Shown: positions 1-9,223 of the stretch, piece by piece
Layout: each line of letters opens with the position of its first letter
Numbering within the stretch: position 1 is the first letter of the stretch
Origin: Gordonia phthalatica
Lineage (GTDB): Bacteria > Actinomycetota > Actinomycetes > Mycobacteriales > Mycobacteriaceae
Reading direction: 5' to 3'
Length of the DNA: 64,000 nucleotides
Assembly (NCBI RefSeq): GCF_001305675.1
Contig: NZ_CP011853.1
Span: 1,550,001 to 1,614,000, forward strand
Notes under the pieces: model-generated
What the model was told of the DNA's origin: nothing
The model's database searches: none
The model's input: the letters and a program-made list of their open reading frames with translations, nothing else
Position numbers and translations under genes: made by a program

Positions 1-1310
1 GCGTCATCGACCCGCTGGGCGCCCCGATCGACGGCCTCGGCGCCATCGACTCGGAGGGCGACCGCGTCCTCGAGCTGCAGGCGGCCTCGGTCCTCGAGCG
101 TCAGCCCGTCGAGGAGTCCCTCGCCACCGGCATCAAGGCCATCGACGCCATGACCGCCATCGGCCGCGGCCAGCGCCAGCTGATCATCGGCGACCGCAAG
201 ACCGGCAAGACCGCGGTCTGCATCGACGCCATCCTGAACCAGAAGGACAACTGGGCGACCGGCGATCCGGAGAAGCAGGTCCGCTGCATCTACGTCGCCG
301 TCGGTCAGAAGGGTTCGACCATCGCCGGCGTCAAGTCGGCTCTGGAAGAGGCCGGCGCGATGGAGTACACCACCATCGTCGCGGCTCCCGCGTCCGACTC
401 CGCCGGCTTCAAGTGGCTGGCCCCGTACACCGGCTCGGCCCTCGGCCAGCACTGGATGTACCAGGGCAAGCACGTCCTCATCGTGTTCGACGACCTGTCG
501 AAGCAGGCTGAGGCCTACCGCGCCATCTCGCTGCTGCTGCGCCGCCCGCCGGGCCGCGAGGCTTACCCCGGCGACGTCTTCTACCTGCACTCGCGTCTGC
601 TGGAGCGTTCGGCCAAGCTGTCCGACGCCCTCGGCGGCGGTTCGATGACCGCCCTGCCGATCATCGAGACCAAGGCCAACGACGTCTCGGCGTTCATCCC
701 GACCAACGTCATCTCGATCACCGACGGCCAGGTCTTCCTGGAGTCGGACCTGTTCAACAAGGGCGTCCGCCCCGCGATCAACGTCGGCATCTCGGTGTCG
801 CGCGTCGGTGGCGCCGCCCAGACCAAGGGTCTCAAGGACGTCTCCGGTTCGCTGCGTCTGGAGCTCGCGCAGTTCCGTGAGCTGGAGGCCTTCTCGGCCT
901 TCGCCTCGGACCTCGACGCCGCGTCGAAGGCACAGCTCGAGCGCGGTGCCCGCTGGGTGGAGCTGCTCAAGCAGGACCAGTACAGCCCGGCCGCCGTCGA
1001 AGACCAGATCGTCTCGCTGTACCTGTGCGGCGAAGGCTTCATGGACTCGGTGCCGGTCGCGGACATCCGCCGCTTCGAGGCCGAGCTGCTCGGCGATCTG
1101 CACCACACCGCCAAGGGCGTGTACAGCAACATCGCGGGCGGCAAGAAGCTGACCGCCGAGGACAAGGCCGCTCTGGCGACCGCGACCAACAACTTCAAGG
1201 CCGGCTTCATCGCCTCGGACGGCACGCGTGTCGTCGAGGTCGAAGCCGACCCCCTGGCCGCTGAGGACGTCGAGTCGGAGACCCTCAAAGTGACCAAGAA
1301 GCAGAAGTAA
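1..1310 (+). CDS. atpA: F1 ATP synthase subunit alpha, 3' part
   Basis: This is the nucleotide-binding, non-catalytic alpha subunit of the F1 head, cut by the window edge; the frame is open from base 3, so about 435 residues are present. The P-loop GDRKTGKT is at bases 189-212, and the alpha signature around FLHSRLLER and GGGSMTALPIIE follows. After the usual end of the family there is a charged tail of some 30 residues ending in KVTKKQK. Mycobacterial alpha subunits carry a comparable C-terminal extension that restrains ATP hydrolysis, so I infer the same here. One base separates the stop from atpG, so the genes form one operon. Confidence 0.98.
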   Translation, partial: VIDPLGAPIDGLGAIDSEGDRVLELQAASVLERQPVEESLATGIKAIDAMTAIGRGQRQLIIGDRKTGKTAVCIDAILNQKDNWATGDPEKQVRCIYVAVGQKGSTIAGVKSALEEAGAMEYTTIVAAPASDSAGFKWLAPYTGSALGQHWMYQGKHVLIVFDDLSKQAEAYRAISLLLRRPPGREAYPGDVFYLHSRLLERSAKLSDALGGGSMTALPIIETKANDVSAFIPTNVISITDGQVFLESDLFNKGVRPAINVGISVSRVGGAAQTKGLKDVSGSLRLELAQFRELEAFSAFASDLDAASKAQLERGARWVELLKQDQYSPAAVEDQIVSLYLCGEGFMDSVPVADIRRFEAELLGDLHHTAKGVYSNIAGGKKLTAEDKAALATATNNFKAGFIASDGTRVVEVEADPLAAEDVESETLKVTKKQK

Positions 1311-1311
1311 C

Positions 1312-2277
1312 ATGGCAACCATTCGGGAGCTGCGCTCGCGGATCAAGTCGATTCAGTCGACGAAGAAGATCACGAAAGCGCAAGAGCTGATCGCGACCTC
1401 GCGGATCACCAAGGCACAGGGACGCGTGGCTGCCGCCCGCCCCTACGCCAAGGAGATCACCCGGGTCGTCACGACGCTGGCCAACGCCTCGACGTCGCTC
1501 GACAGCCCCCTGCTGGTCGAGCGCGAGACGCGCCGTCGCGCCGCCGTCCTGGTCGTCACCAGCGACAGCGGACAGTGCGGCGGCTACAACTCGAACGTGC
1601 TGAAGGAGACCGAGGAACTGCTTTCGCTGCTGCGCAGCGAGGGCAAGGAGCCGGTGGTGTACGTGATGGGCCGCAAGGGCTTCGGTTACTACACCTTCCG
1701 CGATCGTCCGGTCGCAGCGAACTGGTCGGGCTTCTCGCAGCAGCCGAAGTTCTCCGACAGCGCCGAAGCGGTCCGCCACCTGGTGGACTCCTTCCTCGCG
1801 GGTTCGGGGGAGCGCGTTCCGCTTCCCGGCGCCCACGGAGAGCAGGCCGACATCGAGGGCGTGGACGAGCTTCACGTCGTGTACACGCGCTTCGTCTCGA
1901 TGCTGACCCAGAAGCCGGTCGTCCGCCGCATGGCGCCGATCGACGTCGAGTTCGAGGTCGAGCAGCTGAAGATGGGGGACGACATCCTCGAGGACGACGC
2001 GAACGCGGTCGTCGGCCCGGAGGTCGAGTTCGAGCCCGAGGCCAAGGAACTGCTCGACGCCCTGCTGCCCAAGTACGTCGCCTCGCGCATCTTCGCTGCG
2101 TTGCTGGAGTCGTCGGCATCGGAGCACGCGGCACGTCGCACCGCCATGAAGGCGGCCACCGACAACGCCACCGAGCTCGAGAAGACCCTGTCCCGTCAGG
2201 CCAACGCGGCCCGTCAGGCGCAGATCACCCAGGAAATCAGCGAGATCGTCGGCGGCGTCGAGGCGCTGGCGAACTGA
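1312..2277 (+). CDS. atpG: F1 ATP synthase subunit gamma
   Basis: This is the central-stalk rotor subunit, 321 residues, coupling proton flow in Fo to catalysis. The N-terminus (MATIRELRSRIKSIQSTKKI) and the C-terminal helix (NAARQAQITQEISEIVGG) are the two conserved coiled-coil strands of the family. Between about residues 160 and 190 lies an extra hydrophilic stretch (around SGERVPLPGAHGEQADIEG) that shorter bacterial gamma subunits lack; mycobacterial gamma also has an insertion loop in this region. The start follows the atpA stop by one base. Membrane-associated F1 component. Confidence 0.97.
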   Translation: MATIRELRSRIKSIQSTKKITKAQELIATSRITKAQGRVAAARPYAKEITRVVTTLANASTSLDSPLLVERETRRRAAVLVVTSDSGQCGGYNSNVLKETEELLSLLRSEGKEPVVYVMGRKGFGYYTFRDRPVAANWSGFSQQPKFSDSAEAVRHLVDSFLAGSGERVPLPGAHGEQADIEGVDELHVVYTRFVSMLTQKPVVRRMAPIDVEFEVEQLKMGDDILEDDANAVVGPEVEFEPEAKELLDALLPKYVASRIFAALLESSASEHAARRTAMKAATDNATELEKTLSRQANAARQAQITQEISEIVGGVEALAN

Positions 2278-2317
2278 TCGCGACACAAGACACACCTGAA
2301 GGAAAGTGAAGTAATCA

Positions 2318-3766
<1,449 letters not shown>

Positions 3767-3775
3767 TCGCTGCTC

Positions 3776-4153
3776 ATGGCTGACAAGACTTTCCGACTCG
3801 AGGTCGTCTCGCCGGACTCCGAGCTGTACTCGGGAGACGCCACCTTCATCGTCGCGCAGACGACGGTGGGTGAACTCGGCATCCTCGCGGGCCATTCTCC
3901 GTTGCTGGCCGAGCTCGCCCCCGGCGGCTTCGTGAAGGTGACGGAGGCGTCGGGCAACCAGACGGCGTTCGCGGTGCAGGGCGGCTTCCTGTCCGTCACC
4001 GGCGAATCCATCACGGTGCTCGCCGAGGCCGCGCAGTTCGCCTCGGAGATCGACGTCGCCGCAGAGCGCGCCGTCCTTGAGTCGGCCGAGCCCGGTAGCG
4101 ACGACTACCTGCACGCCAAGTCCCGCGTCCGCGCAGTGGAAGCTGTGAGCTGA
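3776..4153 (+). CDS. atpC: F1 ATP synthase subunit epsilon
   Basis: This is the epsilon subunit of the central stalk, 125 residues; it stabilises the rotor and modulates hydrolysis. The N-terminal beta-sandwich is clear (FRLEVVSPDSELYSGDATFI, GELGILAGHSPLLAEL), followed by a short C-terminal helical part as in mycobacteria. It is the last gene of the atp operon, 9 bases after atpD, and is followed by a strong terminator. Confidence 0.96.
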   Translation: MADKTFRLEVVSPDSELYSGDATFIVAQTTVGELGILAGHSPLLAELAPGGFVKVTEASGNQTAFAVQGGFLSVTGESITVLAEAAQFASEIDVAAERAVLESAEPGSDDYLHAKSRVRAVEAVS

Positions 4154-4192
4154 CGCAGGCACTGCGACTGATCGACGCAGAGATCTGATGAA

Positions 4193-4235
4193 GACGACGA
4201 GAGCCGTCCTGCTGAGCAGGGCGGCTCTTGTCGTC
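4193..4235 (+). terminator. Rho-independent terminator of the atp operon
   Basis: A long imperfect hairpin with arms near GACGACGAGAGCCG and CGGCTCTTGTCGTC, closed over CCTGCTGAGCAGG, lies 40 bases after the atpC stop. Only a few positions are mismatched. The 3' side has only a short T-containing tail (TGTTC), typical of actinobacterial terminators. Confidence 0.8.
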
Positions 4236-4297
4236 TGTTCGATCACCCCCGGGCCTCGTCTCAGGAGGAGGCCAGGTGCGGTGGTGTATACCTGCTT

Positions 4298-4762
4298 GTG
4301 AGGAGGTTGATCGGATTGCCGATGTGGGTATGGATGATCGTCGCGGTCGTGATCGCGGCGATTCTGATCGCGGCCGGTGTCATGTACCGACTCATGGAGG
4401 TGAAGCGCGCGGGCACCCCGGTGCTGCTGCGCGCGCTGCCCGCGGAAGCCGACCACGGCTGGCGCCACGGTGCCGTGCATTACGGTGAGGACGCCCTGGC
4501 GTATTACCGGCTCAGTTCACTGCGCCCCGGCCCCACGGTGAGTCTGTCGCGCCGTCGGATCGAGATCGTCGGTCGACGGGCACCGGTCGGAACCGAGCTG
4601 GAGATCATGGAGCCCGAGGACTCCGTCATCGAATTGGCGATCGGGCGGTCGGGCAAGGGCGGTCGGTACGAGATGGGGATGAGCCCCGAGGTGCACACCG
4701 CGTTCCAGTCCTGGATCGAGGCACGGCAGCCGCGGCGGGCGCGCCGCCGACCCGCCGCGTGA
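4298..4762 (+). CDS. DUF2550 membrane-anchored protein
   Basis: This 154-residue protein has one N-terminal membrane segment (WMIVAVVIAAILIAAGVMY) and a soluble domain with the DUF2550 pattern (GWRHGAVHY, YYRLSSLRPGP, RRAPVG). It matches Rv1312 in family and position, directly after atpC. Function is unknown. The start is ambiguous. GTG 4298 lies just behind a TATACC -10-like box and could be leaderless. AGGAGG at 4301-4306 would better serve TTG 4316 or ATG 4322. All three keep the membrane segment. It converges on the adenosyltransferase gene with 9 bases between. Confidence 0.85.
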   Translation: MRRLIGLPMWVWMIVAVVIAAILIAAGVMYRLMEVKRAGTPVLLRALPAEADHGWRHGAVHYGEDALAYYRLSSLRPGPTVSLSRRRIEIVGRRAPVGTELEIMEPEDSVIELAIGRSGKGGRYEMGMSPEVHTAFQSWIEARQPRRARRRPAA

Positions 4763-4771
4763 GCACGGTCC

Positions 4772-5386
4772 CTACTGCGTGAAGGGCGGCTGCTCGGGCC
4801 GCTGACGTTCGCCGCCCGGCACCCACTTCACATCGCTGCCGCCCGCGCGGACGTTCGCGACGCGGGCGAGGATGAACAGCAGATCCGACAGGCGATTCAG
4901 ATACTTGGCCGGCAGCACCTCGGTGTTGTCGGGATTCTCGTTGATCGCCGCCCAAGCGCTGCGCTCGGCCCGCCGGACCACGGTGCGCGCCTGGTGCAGG
5001 AACGCGGACAGGGGAGTGCCGCCCGGCAGGATGAACGAGTCGAGGGGCGCGATCTCCTCGCCGAAGGCGTCGCACCAGGTCTCCAGCGCGTCGATGTAGG
5101 CGGGCTGGATACGCAGCGGCGGGTACTTGGGGTCCTCGACGATCGGCATCGCCAGATCGGCCCCGGCGTCGAACAGATCGTTCTGAACGGTGGTGAGCAC
5201 GGCCGCGATGTCGTCGGGGACCTCACCACCGACGGTCAACGCGAGACCGATGGCCGCGTTGGCCTCGTCGCAGTCGGCGTAGGCGGCGACGCGAGCGTCG
5301 GTTTTCGAGACGCGCGAGAAGTCGGAGAGGCCCGTGCTCCCGTCGTCTCCGGTGCGGGTGTAAACGCGAGTGATATGGACTGCCAT
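4772..5386 (-). CDS. PduO-type cob(I)alamin adenosyltransferase
   Basis: This 204-residue protein transfers the adenosyl group of ATP to cob(I)alamin, producing adenosylcobalamin. The N-terminal ATP loop TRVYTRTGDDGSTGL and the helical core motif ARTVVRRAERSAWA identify the PduO family. The product is needed by enzymes such as methylmalonyl-CoA mutase, and the matching epimerase is encoded near 25.4 kb. The C-terminal tail after residue 180 is polar and variable. A TAACTT -10 box at 5400-5395 lies 8 bases before the ATG, so the leader is very short or absent. Confidence 0.92.
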   Translation of the reverse strand: MAVHITRVYTRTGDDGSTGLSDFSRVSKTDARVAAYADCDEANAAIGLALTVGGEVPDDIAAVLTTVQNDLFDAGADLAMPIVEDPKYPPLRIQPAYIDALETWCDAFGEEIAPLDSFILPGGTPLSAFLHQARTVVRRAERSAWAAINENPDNTEVLPAKYLNRLSDLLFILARVANVRAGGSDVKWVPGGERQRPEQPPFTQ

Positions 5387-5394
5387 GTCTGCCT

Positions 5395-5424
5395 AAGTTA
5401 CTCGACACGGATAAGGTGATGGGC
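5395..5424. promoter_or_regulatory. Divergent promoter region of adenosyltransferase and murA
   Basis: TAACTT on the minus strand (5400-5395) serves the adenosyltransferase, and TAAGGT on the plus strand (5412-5417) lies exactly 7 bases before GTG 5425 of murA. That spacing matches actinobacterial leaderless promoters, in which the start codon is the transcript 5' end. Inferred from spacing only. Confidence 0.6.
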
Positions 5425-6693
5425 GTGAGTGATCGCTACTTGGTTACGGGTGGGGCGCGACTGGTCGGCGAGGTCTTCGTCGACGGCGCCAAGAACAGCG
5501 TTCTGAAGCTGATGGCCGCCGCGCTGCTGGCCGAAGGTCGTACGGTGCTGACCAACGCGCCGCAGATCGCCGACGTCCCACTGATGGCCAAGGTCTTGCG
5601 CGGCCTGGGTGCCGAAGTCGAGATCGACGGCGACGTCGTGACGATCGACGTGCCCGCCGAACCCGACTTCCACGCGGACTTCGACGCCGTGAAGCAGTTC
5701 CGGGCGTCCGTGTGCGTGCTCGGCCCGCTGATGGCCCGCCGTCGTCGTGCGGTGGTCGCTCTGCCCGGCGGCGACGCGATCGGCTCGCGGCCGCTCGACA
5801 TGCACCAGGCGGGCCTTCGCGCCCTCGGTGCGCAGAGCACCATCGAACACGGCTGTGTCGTCGCGTCGGCGGAGACCCTGACCGGCGCGGCCATCGCCCT
5901 CGAGTTCCCCTCGGTGGGTGCCACCGAGAACATCCTGATGGCGGCAGTCCTGGCAGACGGTGTGACCACGATCGACAATGCGGCGCGCGAGCCGGAGATC
6001 ATCGACCTGTGCGAGATGCTGATCCAGATGGGGGCGCGGATCGACGGCGTCGGCTCGCCGACGTTGACCGTCGACGGCGTCACCGACCTCACGCCGACTC
6101 GACACCACGTGGTCGGCGACCGCATCGTCGCCGGAACCTGGGGTGTGGCGGCCGCGATGACGCAGGGCGACATCCGGGTCCGTGGCGTGGACCCCGACCA
6201 CTTGCGCCTGGTGCTGAAGAAGCTCGAGGACGCCGGCGCGGACGTGGAGCGGTTCGACGACGGCTTCCGCGTGGTTCAAGAGGGACGACCGGTGGCTGTG
6301 AACACCGCGACCCTGCCGTACCCCGGCTATCCGACCGACATGCAGCCGATGGCGATCGGTCTCGCGACCGTCTCCGAGGGCATGTCGATGATCACCGAGA
6401 ACGTCTTCGAGGCCCGATTCCGGTTCGTCGAGGAGATGGTGCGGTTGGGCGCCGACGCACGGACCGACGGCCACCACGCGGTGATCCGCGGCGTCGAGAA
6501 GCTCTCCAGCGCTCCCGTCTGGTCGTCGGACATCCGCGCAGGCGTCGGACTGGTTCTGGCGGGTCTGGTGGCCGACGGAGTGACCGAGGTCCACGACGTC
6601 GAGCACATCGACCGCGGCTACCCGAACTTCGAGGAGCAGCTGACGGCCCTCGGCGGTCGTATCGAGCGCGTGACCGACGCGCCGGTCGACTGA
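5425..6693 (+). CDS. murA: UDP-N-acetylglucosamine 1-carboxyvinyltransferase
   Basis: This enzyme performs the first committed step of peptidoglycan synthesis, transferring enolpyruvate from PEP to UDP-GlcNAc. The conserved core is complete (GAKNSVLKLMAA, RASVCVLGPL, EFPSVGATENILMAA, ENVFEARFRFVEEM). The active-site loop reads PGGDAIGSRP: the Cys that fosfomycin alkylates in E. coli (Cys115) is Asp. With GTG 5425 as start, this Asp is residue 117, the same number as in M. tuberculosis MurA. GTG 5425 is also favoured over GTG 5416 and ATG 5419 by the -10 box 7 bases upstream. Length 422 residues, normal. Intrinsic fosfomycin resistance is expected. Confidence 0.96.
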   Translation: MSDRYLVTGGARLVGEVFVDGAKNSVLKLMAAALLAEGRTVLTNAPQIADVPLMAKVLRGLGAEVEIDGDVVTIDVPAEPDFHADFDAVKQFRASVCVLGPLMARRRRAVVALPGGDAIGSRPLDMHQAGLRALGAQSTIEHGCVVASAETLTGAAIALEFPSVGATENILMAAVLADGVTTIDNAAREPEIIDLCEMLIQMGARIDGVGSPTLTVDGVTDLTPTRHHVVGDRIVAGTWGVAAAMTQGDIRVRGVDPDHLRLVLKKLEDAGADVERFDDGFRVVQEGRPVAVNTATLPYPGYPTDMQPMAIGLATVSEGMSMITENVFEARFRFVEEMVRLGADARTDGHHAVIRGVEKLSSAPVWSSDIRAGVGLVLAGLVADGVTEVHDVEHIDRGYPNFEEQLTALGGRIERVTDAPVD

Positions 6694-6727
6694 TCCCGCG
6701 GACGGAACCGGCGGACGCAATTCCGTA

Positions 6728-6750
6728 GACCTGACCGAAGGGACAGGTCC
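6728..6750 (+). promoter_or_regulatory. Putative MnoR-type operator upstream of mno
   Basis: An inverted repeat GACCTG (6728-6733) and CAGGTC (6744-6749) encloses ACCGAAGGGA. The same layout, CTG-N10-CAG around CCGAANGGA, occurs twice upstream of the methyltransferase at 14.9 kb (17 of 21 positions shared with the best copy). It lies about 140 bases before mno. No TANNNT box lies between it and mno, in keeping with an activator-dependent promoter. The regulator assignment is inference. Confidence 0.45.
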
Positions 6751-6887
6751 CCGCACTGAACTCTCGGGCCCAACCTGATCCCACCGGGTCAGGGACTCTT
6801 GTCGGGGCCCTGTGACGGGGAACACGCTGGTGAGGACAGTCAAGCAGCGCCGAGTGCGCCGCGCACCTCACCGAAGGAGTTCACCCC

Positions 6888-8159
6888 ATGGCCATCGAGC
6901 TGAATCAGATCTGGGACTTCCCGATCAAGGAGTTCCACCCGTTCCCGAAGGCGAAGCTCGGTGTCGGCGCGCACGACATGCTGGGCGTCGAGGCCAAGGA
7001 ACTCGGCATGACGCGCGTGCTGCTGATGACGACGGGCCTGCGCGGTTCGGGGATCATCGAGGAGCTGACCGGCAAGATCGAGTACCAGGGTGTGGACGTC
7101 GTCCTCTTCGACGAGGTGCAGTCCAACCCCAAGGACACCAACGCGATGGACGCCGCGGCGCGCTACCAGTCGGAGAAGTGCGACGGCATCATCTCCGTCG
7201 GCGGCGGATCCAGCCACGACGCGGCCAAGGGCGCGCGCATGGTGATCGCGCACGACGGCCGCAACATCAACGAGTTCGAGGGCTTCTCGAAGGCCACCAA
7301 CAAGGAGAACCCTAAGCACATCGCAGTCTCGACGACGGCGGGCACGGGCTCGGAGACCTCGTGGGCCTACGTCATCACCGACACGTCCGACATGGACAAC
7401 CCGCACAAGTGGGTCGCCTTCGACGACACCTGCCTCGTCGACCTCGCGATGGACGATCCGCTGCTGTACTACTCGTGCCCGCAGGAGTTCACCGCCTACT
7501 GCGGCTTCGACGTCCTGGCGCACGCGAGTGAGCCGTGGGTGTCCCGGCTGGACTTCGCGCCGTCGCTCGGCAATGCCAAATACGCGATCGAGTTGATCGC
7601 GAAGCACCTGCCGACCGCCGTCTACGACCCGCACAACCTCGAGGCGCGAACCGGCATGATGCACGCGCAGTACATCGCCGCGCAGGCGTTCAACTCGGGC
7701 GGCCTCGGTCAGATCCACTCGATGTCACACGCCATCAGCGCCTACTTCGACCTGCACCACGGCCTCAACAACGCGATCGCCCTGCCGCGCGTCTGGGAGT
7801 ACAACCTGCCCGCCCGCTACGAACGGTTCGCCGAGATGGCACCGCTGATGGGCGTCGACACCCGCAACATGACAACGGTGCAGGCGGCCGACGCCGCCGT
7901 CGACGCCGCCATCCGCCTGTCGAAGGACCTCGGGATCCCCGACAACTTCGGCTCGGTGCACCCGGACACCTATCAGAAGAACCGGATGGGCACCGAGAAG
8001 TACGCCGGTCGCGGCGACAGCGTCGACACGTCCGACGAGATGGTCCGCACCATCTCCGAGCACATGATGGCGGACTGGTGCACGCCGGCGAACCCGCGCG
8101 AGTGCACCGTCGAATCGCAGCTGCCGATGATCCGTCACGCCATGACCGGAAGCTACTGA
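6888..8159 (+). CDS. mno: NDMA-dependent methanol/alcohol dehydrogenase (iron-type, group III)
   Basis: This is a 423-residue group III alcohol dehydrogenase that oxidises methanol or other short alcohols. It carries the GGGS cofactor motif (SVGGGSSHDAAKG), the family block TTAGTGSETS and metal-binding histidines in SMSHAISAYFDLHHGLNNA. Full-length similarity from memory is to Mno/Mdo/ThcE enzymes, which hold NAD(H) tightly and use an external electron acceptor, mycofactocin, in mycobacteria. It is preceded by an AAGGAG ribosome-binding site. It heads a run of genes resembling the M. smegmatis mno locus (MSMEG_6242 downwards). The mft biosynthesis genes themselves are not in this window. Confidence 0.93.
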   Translation: MAIELNQIWDFPIKEFHPFPKAKLGVGAHDMLGVEAKELGMTRVLLMTTGLRGSGIIEELTGKIEYQGVDVVLFDEVQSNPKDTNAMDAAARYQSEKCDGIISVGGGSSHDAAKGARMVIAHDGRNINEFEGFSKATNKENPKHIAVSTTAGTGSETSWAYVITDTSDMDNPHKWVAFDDTCLVDLAMDDPLLYYSCPQEFTAYCGFDVLAHASEPWVSRLDFAPSLGNAKYAIELIAKHLPTAVYDPHNLEARTGMMHAQYIAAQAFNSGGLGQIHSMSHAISAYFDLHHGLNNAIALPRVWEYNLPARYERFAEMAPLMGVDTRNMTTVQAADAAVDAAIRLSKDLGIPDNFGSVHPDTYQKNRMGTEKYAGRGDSVDTSDEMVRTISEHMMADWCTPANPRECTVESQLPMIRHAMTGSY

Positions 8160-8164
8160 TACCG

Positions 8165-9223
8165 ATGACCGACGCACTCGCAGGCACCTCCGTGGCAACG
8201 GAGAAGAACGGATTCGACACCGTCGACGACCTCGCCGACGCGCTGGCGAACGAGGGCTATCTGATCGCGCCGGACCTCGCCGTGGTGCTCCACCTGGCGA
8301 CCCTTCTGGAACGACCGCTGCTGCTGGAGGGGCCTGCGGGCGTCGGCAAGACCGAACTGGCCAAGGCGTTGGCGGCCGCGTCCGGTCGCGAGCTGATCCG
8401 GTTGCAGTGCTACGAGGGGCTCGACGACGCCCGGGCACTCTACGAATGGGATTACGCCCGACAGCTGCTGCACGTGCAGATGCTGCGCGATCGGATCAGT
8501 GACGAGCTCTCGGGACACGAGACGCTGTCGGCGGCGTCCGCGGCACTCGCCCGGACGGATGTCGGTGTGTACACCGAGGACTTCCTGGTGCCGCGCCCGC
8601 TCCTCGCAGCAATCGTCTCGACCGCTCCGACGGTGCTTCTCGTCGACGAGATCGACCGCACCGACGAGGCCATGGAGGCGGTGATGCTGGAAGTCCTCGC
8701 CGAACGCCAGGTGACGGTTCCCGAACTGGGGACCTTCACCGCCCGGTCGGTCCCGTGGGTCATCCTCACCTCCAACGACACCAGGGAGCTCTCACCTGCA
8801 CTGAAGCGTCGCTGCCTCCACTTCCAGGTGGACTATCCGACCGTCGAACGGGAGGAGCAGATCGTCGCGGTGCGGGCTCCCGACGTGGAGCCGTCGGTGA
8901 TCGCCGACGTCGTCGACCTGGCCCGCCGACTGCGCGAGCTGCCGCTGCGGAAGAGTCCGTCGATCGCCGAAGTCATCGACGCCGCACGAGCCGCATCCCT
9001 GCTCACCCGGCAGGACGCCGGCGGCGACGCGCCCGTCGATCTGACCGCGGACGGCGCGCTCATGTCGTTGCTGGTGAAGTTCGGCACCGACCTCGACCAG
9101 GTGCGACGCTCGCTCGCGCCGACCGCGGCGGCGCGGTCGTCGAGCACCGCGGGCGCCGGAACCTCGACGGCGTCGGCGTTCGGCGCGGCACGGAGCCGGG
9201 CGGGAGCCGGAGCCCGACGATGA
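8165..9223 (+). CDS. MoxR-family AAA+ ATPase
   Basis: This 352-residue AAA+ ATPase has Walker A GPAGVGKT at residues 56-63 and Walker B LLVDEID at about 158-164, followed by sensor/arginine regions (ILTSNDTRELSPALKRRCLH). MoxR-type ATPases pair with VWA-domain proteins to help mature or insert metal cofactors in partner enzymes. The stop overlaps the start of the VWA gene, and the gene begins 5 bases after mno. I infer a role in activating one of the two iron-type dehydrogenases. The C-terminal 40 residues are Ala/Ser/Gly-rich and look disordered. Confidence 0.9.
   Translation: MTDALAGTSVATEKNGFDTVDDLADALANEGYLIAPDLAVVLHLATLLERPLLLEGPAGVGKTELAKALAAASGRELIRLQCYEGLDDARALYEWDYARQLLHVQMLRDRISDELSGHETLSAASAALARTDVGVYTEDFLVPRPLLAAIVSTAPTVLLVDEIDRTDEAMEAVMLEVLAERQVTVPELGTFTARSVPWVILTSNDTRELSPALKRRCLHFQVDYPTVEREEQIVAVRAPDVEPSVIADVVDLARRLRELPLRKSPSIAEVIDAARAASLLTRQDAGGDAPVDLTADGALMSLLVKFGTDLDQVRRSLAPTAAARSSSTAGAGTSTASAFGAARSRAGAGARR

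Noticed and set aside
6774..6793. Inverted repeat CCTGA...TCAGG before mno as a second copy of the operator
   Set aside because: Its centre and spacing differ from the CTG-N10-CAG element; it may be a separate hairpin, so it is not counted as a copy.
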